Made by a program: the position numbers and the translations under genes
The notes under the pieces: generated by a model
The model's database searches: none
What the model was told of the DNA's origin: nothing
What the model saw: only the letters and a program-made list of their open reading frames with translations
Shown: piece by piece, positions 6,406-10,755 of the stretch
How the letters are laid out: every line of letters starts with the position of its first letter
Numbering within the stretch: position 1 is the stretch's first letter
DNA from: Anaerolineae bacterium
GTDB taxonomy: Bacteria > Chloroflexota > Anaerolineae > 4572-78 > J111
Assembly: GCA_020433785.1 (NCBI GenBank)
Contig: JAGRCC010000433.1
Location: forward strand, 1 to 10,755
DNA: 10,755 nucleotides
Direction: 5' to 3'

Positions 6406-7737
6406 TTACATGTGAACTGTTTCTAAGAGAAACGGTTCAACCAGGGCGAGTAGATGTTTGGGGATATGAACCGTTAAGCGAGTCCCTTCCGGTTCATGGG
6501 CTTCTGTTTCGACAAGAGCCTGATCATACAGTACCGATACCACATCACCCCGGCTGTAGGGAATCAGCAGCGTGACCGTTTTGCGATGACTCTCTAATAC
6601 GCCTTCAATTCTATTGAGCAAATCATCTAAACCGTAACCAGTTACGGCGCTAATGGCGATGCTGTTGGGATATTCGGCCAACTGTTCGGTGATCTGCTCC
6701 GGGTCGGCCAGCCGGTCAACCTTGTTTAAAGCGACCAGTTGAGGCACGTTAGCCGCGCCCAAATCGGCCAAGGTTTGGTCAACCACGGTGGACTGCTCTT
6801 CGGCGTTAGGGTGAGTGATATCGACCACGTGCAAAATCAAATCGGCTTCGACAATTTCCTCCAGTGTAGCCCGAAACGCTGCCACCAGGTTGGTGGGCAG
6901 CTTTTGAATAAAACCAACCGTGTCGCTGAACAGCACATTATTTTTGCTGGGTAACGTGACCTGTCGGGTGGTCGGATCGAGTGTGGCGAACAGTTGGTCG
7001 GCGGCGAGAACATCGGCTTGAGCCAGTTTGTTGAGCAGCGTGCTTTTGCCGGCGTTGGTGTAGCCGACAATGGCCACTACCGGAATGCCCGACCGTTTCC
7101 GCTGCAATCGATGCCGGGCCCGATGGGCGCGCACCTTTTCCAATTCACCTTTAAGATGGGCAATCCGATGGTTGATTTCCCGGCGGTCAACTTCAAGCTG
7201 CGTTTCACCGGGTCCCCGAACGCCAACCCCACCGGTGGTTCCCCCGGCCCGCCCGCCGGCCTGTCGAGCCAAGTGGGTCCACATACGGGTCAAACGCGGC
7301 AGTCGATATTCATACTGGGCCAGTTCAACTTGTAATTGACCCTCGCGGGTATGGGCGTGGCGAGCAAAAATATCCAAAATGAGGGCCGTTCGATCTAACA
7401 CTTTCACTTGCAGCCGTTTTTCAAGTTCGCGCTGCTGGCGGGGGCTGAGTTCATCGTCAAATAGAAAAACGTCTATGCCCAGTTCATCCCGAAAAGCGGT
7501 TAACTCGTCAATCTTGCCGCTGCCGATTAAGGTGCCGGGGTTGATGTTATCGAGGCGCTGGTACGTGCCGCCCTCAACTGCCAAACCGGCCGTATCGGCC
7601 AGCGCGGCCAGCTCTTCGAGCGAGTCTTCGATGTCGAAGGTCCCGTTTTCCTTGGCCGGCCGTTTTAACTCGGCGCCAACGATAAAGGCGTGTTCAACGG
7701 GTGACTTGGTTGAAATTAATTGATTTTGTTTGGAAAT
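6406..7737 (-). CDS. hflX: Ribosome-associated GTPase HflX (probable ATT start)
   Basis: HflX is a cytoplasmic GTPase that binds the 50S subunit and splits or rescues stalled ribosomes. Numbered from the ATT start (443 residues), the N-terminal domain runs from HAFIVGAELKR (about 16-26) through EGGTYQRLDNINPGTLIGSGK. The family motif GVRGPGETQLE (about 171-181) precedes a basic coiled linker. The GTPase domain has P-loop GYTNAGKST (225-233), G3 DTVGF (272-276), G4 NKVD (338-341) and G5 SAV (363-365). An HflX-type C-terminal domain follows. The first conventional start, TTG at 7584, would give 392 residues and cut off part of the N-terminal domain. The open frame reaches back to a TAA at about 7764, with no ATG, GTG or TTG before that TTG, but AGGAG (7745-7749) sits 7 bases before ATT at 7735-7737. 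I therefore place the start there. A sequencing error or frameshift is the main alternative. It follows birA after 87 bases and precedes a small membrane protein. Confidence 0.9.
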   Translation of the reverse strand: MSKQNQLISTKSPVEHAFIVGAELKRPAKENGTFDIEDSLEELAALADTAGLAVEGGTYQRLDNINPGTLIGSGKIDELTAFRDELGIDVFLFDDELSPRQQRELEKRLQVKVLDRTALILDIFARHAHTREGQLQVELAQYEYRLPRLTRMWTHLARQAGGRAGGTTGGVGVRGPGETQLEVDRREINHRIAHLKGELEKVRAHRARHRLQRKRSGIPVVAIVGYTNAGKSTLLNKLAQADVLAADQLFATLDPTTRQVTLPSKNNVLFSDTVGFIQKLPTNLVAAFRATLEEIVEADLILHVVDITHPNAEEQSTVVDQTLADLGAANVPQLVALNKVDRLADPEQITEQLAEYPNSIAISAVTGYGLDDLLNRIEGVLESHRKTVTLLIPYSRGDVVSVLYDQALVETEAHEPEGTRLTVHIPKHLLALVEPFLLETVHM

Positions 7738-7744
7738 AGAGTAT

Positions 7745-7749
7745 CTCCT
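7745..7749 (-). promoter_or_regulatory. Shine-Dalgarno site that sets the hflX ATT start
   Basis: AGGAG on the minus strand, exactly 7 bases before the ATT codon at 7735-7737. Every other in-frame codon between the upstream TAA and residue 52 is a non-start codon, so the spacing of this site is the main argument for ATT initiation. Confidence 0.6.
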
Positions 7750-7775
7750 CTCAATAGGTAAATTAAGTTACTATC

Positions 7776-7804
7776 ATGATACACGCAATAAATCAGAAGG
7801 GCAA
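7776..7804 (-). promoter_or_regulatory. Candidate hflX promoter in the birA-hflX spacer
   Basis: On the minus strand, -35 TTGCCC (complement of 7799-7804; 4/6) and -10 TATCAT (complement of 7776-7781; 5/6) are spaced by exactly 17 bases. The -10 lies within the 10-bp palindrome TATCATGATA (7772-7781). Transcription would begin near 7769, about 30 bases before the hflX start codon. hflX may therefore be expressed both from birA read-through and from its own promoter. Confidence 0.45.
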
Positions 7805-7824
7805 TACCCTTTTGGTCACTTCTT

Positions 7825-8655
7825 TTATAGTTTCTTCAACGTCACATCTCCGGCCAAAACCGTCTCGATCGAGCCGTCGGGTTGCTGTACGCGGAGCGCG
7901 CCGTTGGCATCGACGCCGACTATGACGCCTTCCCATCGCTCATCGGACGACACGTTGGTTACGACCACCGGCTGCCCCACTCCCATTAGCCGCGCTTGCC
8001 ATTCCTGCTGGGGCGACACGCCCTGTTGGAGCGTTTGGTAGCGGCGCTCGACGCGCTCCAGGCAGCGCTGCAACAGGGGCAGCCGGAGTTCAGCCGTATC
8101 ACGCGCCAGCAGCATCGACAGGCTGGTGGCAGTTTGGGCCAGCGACAGGCCGCTGTCGGGTTGGGGCTCGGTTTGCCGGCTGAAATCGACATTGACATTT
8201 AGCCCCAGGCCGACCACCACCCAACTGAGCCGATCGCCCTCCAGTTCAAACTCGGTCAGAATACCGCATAACTTCTGGCCGTTGTCGGCCATCAGATCAT
8301 TGGGCCATTTGAGTTTGATGGTCAAGCCGGTCAGTTCCTCAATCGATTCAGCCAGGGCCAAGGCACAGATCATCGTCAGGCGTTGGGTTTGCATGGGGTG
8401 CAAAAAAGCGCCCGGCTTGAACAGCAGCGAAAACAACAGGCCGGACCCGGCCGGCGCGTTCCAACTGCGCTTGAGGCGGCCCCGCCCCACCAACTGCTCA
8501 TCGGCGACGTAAAGCAGCCCCTCCGGCGCGCCGGATCGGGCCAGTTGTTTAAGTTCGGTATTGGTTGAGCCGGTCTGTTCCATATAAACCACCGACTGGC
8601 CGAAGGTATGCGTTTTGAGATGGTGACGAATAGCATCACCCGACAGCTTTATCAT
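7825..8655 (-). CDS. birA: Biotin--[acetyl-CoA-carboxylase] ligase, class I (no HTH domain)
   Basis: A 276-residue cytoplasmic enzyme that forms biotinyl-5'-AMP from biotin and ATP and transfers biotin to the lysine of carboxyl-carrier proteins. The catalytic domain shows TGSTN (28-32), the nucleotide/biotin loop GRGRLKRSW (57-65), SGLLFSLLF (71-79), KWPND (116-120) and K128 in GQKLCGIL, then VGLGLNVNV (148-156), all as expected. The small C-terminal SH3-like domain follows (about 225-276: GVGQPVVVTN to AGDVTLKKL). There is no N-terminal winged helix, so this is a monofunctional ligase that should not act as the biotin repressor. Two starts are possible: GTG at 8661 and ATG at 8655. AGGAG lies only 3 bases before the GTG but 9 before the ATG, so I chose the ATG. 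It heads the birA-hflX cluster and is divergent from the channel gene. No carboxylase genes lie nearby. Confidence 0.95.
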   Translation of the reverse strand: MIKLSGDAIRHHLKTHTFGQSVVYMEQTGSTNTELKQLARSGAPEGLLYVADEQLVGRGRLKRSWNAPAGSGLLFSLLFKPGAFLHPMQTQRLTMICALALAESIEELTGLTIKLKWPNDLMADNGQKLCGILTEFELEGDRLSWVVVGLGLNVNVDFSRQTEPQPDSGLSLAQTATSLSMLLARDTAELRLPLLQRCLERVERRYQTLQQGVSPQQEWQARLMGVGQPVVVTNVSSDERWEGVIVGVDANGALRVQQPDGSIETVLAGDVTLKKL

Positions 8656-8685
8656 TTGCACCGACTCCTGAATTTAGGGTATAGT
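8656..8685 (+). promoter_or_regulatory. Candidate channel-gene promoter
   Basis: On the plus strand, -10 TATAGT (8680-8685; 5/6) with a poor -35 TTGCAC (8656-8661; 3/6), spacer 18. Its -10 coincides almost completely with the -10 proposed for birA on the other strand, so the two promoters would compete for the same DNA. The leader would be about 35 bases. Confidence 0.35.
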
Positions 8686-8710
8686 ACGTTTACAGATGAC
8701 CAATTGGCAA
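8681..8710 (-). promoter_or_regulatory. Candidate birA promoter
   Basis: On the minus strand, -35 TTGCCA (complement of 8705-8710; 5/6) and -10 TACTAT (complement of 8681-8686; 4/6), spacer 18. The predicted start lies near 8674, leaving a leader of about 20 bases that contains the AGGAG ribosome-binding site. Confidence 0.45.
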
Positions 8711-8726
8711 ATTTTGATGAGACAAG

Positions 8727-10475
8727 ATGATCAACAAACTTAAATCGGCACCGATTCTATTTCCCGCTTTGCCCGAGCGTCTGATCGGTGCCTTCCGGCT
8801 GCCCTGGGTGGTAAGCAGTGTGTTGGTGGGCGGGGTGTTGTATGGGGCGTTGATCCTGATTGTGGTCCGGCAGGACCGGCTCGATGACTTCTTTGCAAGC
8901 GGCGAGTGGTGGTATTACAGCCTGCTCGCGCCGGCTATGACCACGTACCTGCTGATTATTCGGCTGCTGGCACGGCGGCTGCTGATTAACACCGTCGAAC
9001 GATTTCGCCCCTTGATGCCGTCGTCCACGACCTACGAGCGCCTGGTGACGGACGTTCAAATTCTCAAACCTTACCGGGAGTGGCTGGCGTTTGGTATAAG
9101 CGCAATTCTCGGCTGGCTGGTGATTCGTCCCTGGGAGCGCGAGCTGTCTGAGGTAATTCTATACAATTTTATCAGCACCGGCTTGATGTTTGGGCTGCTG
9201 GGCTGGACCATTTACAGCAGCCTGGCCACTACCCGTTTTCTGGCCAAACTCCAGGATCAGGTCCGGCAGTTAAACATTTTGGGCGCCACGCGTATCCCCT
9301 CGATAGCCCGCTGGGGTATCGCGACGACCTCATTTTTTTTAGGGGGCATCGCCCTAGTCGCGGTGTTTATTCCCTTTGAGGATTTTTTTACCCCGGAAGT
9401 CATGATTGTCAACGGGATTGTGCTGCTGGTGGTCGCTCTCATCTTTTTGAGAACCGGCGTGTCCACCGAATTCATGGCCCAATTCCGTATCTTCCGGGCG
9501 ATTTTATTGTTTGCCGTGGCTTTGCTGTTTGGCACCCTGGGATATCATCGCCTGGAGGGCTGGCCGCTGATGGATGGCTTATATATGACGGTTATTACCA
9601 TGACCACGATTGGCTATGGGGAGATTGGCCCGCTGAGCCCGATAGGCCGTATTTTTACGATATTTTTGGCGCTGGCCTCGGTGGGCATTGGCGGGTACGC
9701 CATCTCCACGATTGCCGCCTTTATGATGGAAGGCGATTTCCAACGCATTTTTGAAGGAAGCAGAATGGACAAACAGATTGCCGATTTAAAAGATCATATT
9801 ATCCTGTGCGGCATTGGCCGGGTAGGGATGCAGATTGCCGCCGAGTTGTACCGGTCGCAAGCCTCGTTTGTGGTGGTTGATCAAAATCACGAGGAGTTGG
9901 AGCGGCTGAGACGGCTGGGCGATGTGCTATATGTACGGGGCGATGCCGCCCGCGACGAAACCTTACGTGTGGCGGGCATCGAGCGAGCTAAGGGTTTGAT
10001 TGTGGCCCTGAGCGACGACAAGGAAAACTCGTTTGTGGTCCTGACCGGGCGGTCGCTTAACCCTAACCTGCGGATTGTGGCCCGGCTGGTTGAGGAGCAA
10101 AACGCCGAAAAGCTGCGCCGGGTGGGCGCCGATGAGGTGGTGTCGCCCAACGCGATTGGCGGGGTGCGGATGGCGTCGATGATGGTTCGACCGGCGGTCA
10201 TCCAATTTTTTGATGAGGTACTGAACGTTTCGGGCCATAAGCTGGGGTTGGAAGAAGTGCAAATTACGGCGCGCTCCGCTTTGAACGGCCAGACGTTACG
10301 CGAGGCCGCCATTGGCCGCGAGGTGGGGTTGTTGGTGGTGGCCATCCGGTCGCACGATAGTAAATATCAATTCAATCCCAGCGCCCAAACGCAATTAACC
10401 GCCGGCGATATTTTGATTGTCATCGGCACGCCGGAGCAGTTGGCTTTACTGCGCAAGATTAATTCTAGGGAGTGA
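8727..10475 (+). CDS. Potassium-channel-like protein with RCK (TrkA-N/TrkA-C) domains and an extra N-terminal membrane domain
   Basis: A 582-residue membrane protein. The C-terminal two thirds form a classic prokaryotic K+ channel: outer helix (about 256-273), pore helix and selectivity filter TTIGYGE (293-299), inner helix (about 308-333). Then comes an RCK N-domain (about 356-470) with the Rossmann motif CGIGRVG (361-367) and acidic D385 after the second strand, and a TrkA-C domain (about 503-580). RCK domains open the pore on binding nucleotides or Ca2+; the ligand here is unknown. The first 250 residues add about six membrane segments (about 27-47, 63-83, 119-133, 145-166, 198-215, 225-241) without the regular arginine spacing of a voltage sensor; I do not recognise them as a named domain. 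Two in-frame TGA codons lie just upstream, so the ATG at 8727 is the first possible start; its ribosome-binding site is weak. The stop codon lies inside a 43-bp repeat. Confidence 0.9.
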   Translation: MINKLKSAPILFPALPERLIGAFRLPWVVSSVLVGGVLYGALILIVVRQDRLDDFFASGEWWYYSLLAPAMTTYLLIIRLLARRLLINTVERFRPLMPSSTTYERLVTDVQILKPYREWLAFGISAILGWLVIRPWERELSEVILYNFISTGLMFGLLGWTIYSSLATTRFLAKLQDQVRQLNILGATRIPSIARWGIATTSFFLGGIALVAVFIPFEDFFTPEVMIVNGIVLLVVALIFLRTGVSTEFMAQFRIFRAILLFAVALLFGTLGYHRLEGWPLMDGLYMTVITMTTIGYGEIGPLSPIGRIFTIFLALASVGIGGYAISTIAAFMMEGDFQRIFEGSRMDKQIADLKDHIILCGIGRVGMQIAAELYRSQASFVVVDQNHEELERLRRLGDVLYVRGDAARDETLRVAGIERAKGLIVALSDDKENSFVVLTGRSLNPNLRIVARLVEEQNAEKLRRVGADEVVSPNAIGGVRMASMMVRPAVIQFFDEVLNVSGHKLGLEEVQITARSALNGQTLREAAIGREVGLLVVAIRSHDSKYQFNPSAQTQLTAGDILIVIGTPEQLALLRKINSRE

Positions 10476-10509
10476 GACAGAACATCGGTACAGCAACGAC
10501 AATGAAAAT
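10467..10509 (+). repeat. 43-bp direct repeat, copy 1 (overlaps channel gene end)
   Basis: Begins AGGGAGTGAGACAG and ends CGACAATGAAAAT. It matches copy 2, located 121 bases downstream, at 40 of 43 positions. The first nine bases encode the last two residues (R, E) and the TGA stop of the channel gene. Its final TGAAAAT pairs with ATTTTCA at 10581-10587, so it also forms one end of a foldable unit. Confidence 0.8.
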
Positions 10510-10587
10510 GGTTTGGAGCGACAAAGCTTGCTTTGTCATTCAGGGGTAGGTCAAAGTAAACTTTGACGCTCCATGCCGTTATTTTCA
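10503..10587. repeat. Cloverleaf-like nested inverted repeats (module 1)
   Basis: Nested complementary segments: outer stem TGAAAAT (10503-10509) with ATTTTCA (10581-10587); middle stem TGGAGCG (10514-10520) with CGCTCCA (10567-10573); and inside it two adjacent hairpins, GACAAAGC-TT-GCTTTGTC (10520-10537) and GTCAAAGT-AA-ACTTTGAC (10550-10567). Each hairpin has an 8-bp perfect stem and shares one base with the middle stem. The layout is a stem carrying two arms. No T-run follows, so it is not an ordinary terminator. It may be a small non-autonomous repeat element or a structured RNA at the 3' end of the channel transcript. Confidence 0.6.
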
Positions 10588-10630
10588 AGGGAGTGCGACA
10601 GAACCTCGGCACAGCAACGACAATGAAAAT
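10588..10630 (+). repeat. 43-bp direct repeat, copy 2
   Basis: Differs from copy 1 at three positions, all with C here (A to C, A to C, T to C). It starts immediately after the ATTTTCA that closes module 1 and ends with the TGAAAAT that opens module 2. Confidence 0.8.
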
Positions 10631-10672
10631 TCCGAAGGACAAACTTAAGTTTGTCCTACAAACCCATTTTCA
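10624..10672. repeat. Palindrome unit (module 2) with perfect 20-bp palindrome
   Basis: TGAAAAT (10624-10630) and ATTTTCA (10666-10672) bracket the perfect palindrome GGACAAACTT/AAGTTTGTCC (10637-10656). The design repeats module 1 with one hairpin in place of two. The palindrome core shares the GACAAA...TTTGTC pattern with the first hairpin of module 1, which suggests a common family of short palindromes inserted at equivalent positions. Confidence 0.6.
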
Positions 10673-10683
10673 GAGAAGTAATC

Positions 10684-10755
10684 TTAATTATCGGCGTTTT
10701 CAGACGGGTGAAGCCGTTTCGCCAGCAGACGGAGCTGGCCGGGGCTGACCGGTTT
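10684..10755 (-). CDS. Possible 3' end of an unidentified gene running off the window
   Basis: From the right edge the minus strand reads 23 codons, KPVSPGQLRLLAKRLHPSEN then ADN, ending in TAA at 10684-10686. Codon choice is GC-rich at third positions (CTC, CTG, CTG, GCG, AAC, GCC) like the neighbouring genes, and the stop falls just outside the repeat region, as expected for a convergent gene. The fragment is too short to name and could be chance. Confidence 0.35.
   Translation of the reverse strand, partial: KPVSPGQLRLLAKRLHPSENADN

Noticed and set aside
7582..7584. TTG at 7584 as the hflX start
   Set aside because: It would remove conserved N-terminal HflX sequence that is intact in frame upstream, and no ribosome-binding site precedes it.
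8656..8661. GTG at 8661 as the birA start
   Set aside because: AGGAG is only 3 bases away from it; ATG at 8655 has 9-base spacing and loses only two residues outside the conserved domain.
10467..10672. CRISPR array
   Set aside because: Only two repeats, 43 bp long, with intervening sequence made of palindromes rather than unique spacers, and no cas genes.
10563..10748. 61-codon plus-strand open frame after the channel gene
   Set aside because: It runs straight through repeat copy 2 and the 20-bp palindrome, with no recognisable protein character; the opposite strand at the far end has better codon usage.

Overview
The window looks like chromosomal DNA from a Chloroflexota bacterium, probably Anaerolineae or a near relative. 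This is inferred from gene style: a long Cache-HAMP-GAF-GAF NarL-type sensor kinase, a secreted protein with an Ig-like domain of a kind I associate with that group, a BirA without a DNA-binding domain, and moderately GC-rich coding sequence with AT-richer spacers. No rRNA, tRNA, CRISPR array, transposase or phage gene is visible. Most of the window is ordinary housekeeping and signalling DNA; the unusual material is in the spacers and at a few gene starts.

Layout. Positions 9-773 (minus) encode a TauE/SafE-family anion permease. Positions 908-4392 (minus) are a two-gene operon: a 930-residue membrane histidine kinase overlapping by 4 bases its NarL/FixJ-type response regulator. A 708-base spacer (4393-5100) holds several inverted repeats and a good plus-strand promoter. 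It leads to a secreted, C-terminally anchored protein of unknown function (5101-6087), which ends at a strong, probably bidirectional terminator (6116-6146). From the other side, and converging on that terminator, comes a minus-strand cluster: birA (biotin protein ligase), hflX (ribosome-associated GTPase) and a 59-residue two-helix membrane protein. Divergent from birA is a 582-residue potassium-channel-like protein with RCK domains (8727-10475). The last 280 bases carry two copies of a 43-bp repeat, each followed by short palindromes, and probably the 3' end of a further minus-strand gene.

How the parts work together. The kinase and regulator form a phosphorelay from an extracytoplasmic Cache sensor, with two cytoplasmic GAF domains, to LuxR-type DNA binding. 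BirA and HflX are independent housekeeping functions that happen to be adjacent. The channel protein couples a K+ pore to nucleotide-binding RCK domains and has an additional membrane domain of about 250 residues at its N-terminus.

Points most worth checking: (1) hflX has no ATG, GTG or TTG upstream of its conserved N-terminal region, but has a well-spaced AGGAG in front of an ATT codon; (2) a modular repeat downstream of the channel gene can fold into a cloverleaf-like shape, and one copy supplies the channel gene's stop codon; (3) the kinase start codon lies in the loop of a perfect 7-bp hairpin; (4) the channel has an unusual N-terminal membrane fusion. I do not see a clearly new multi-gene system here.
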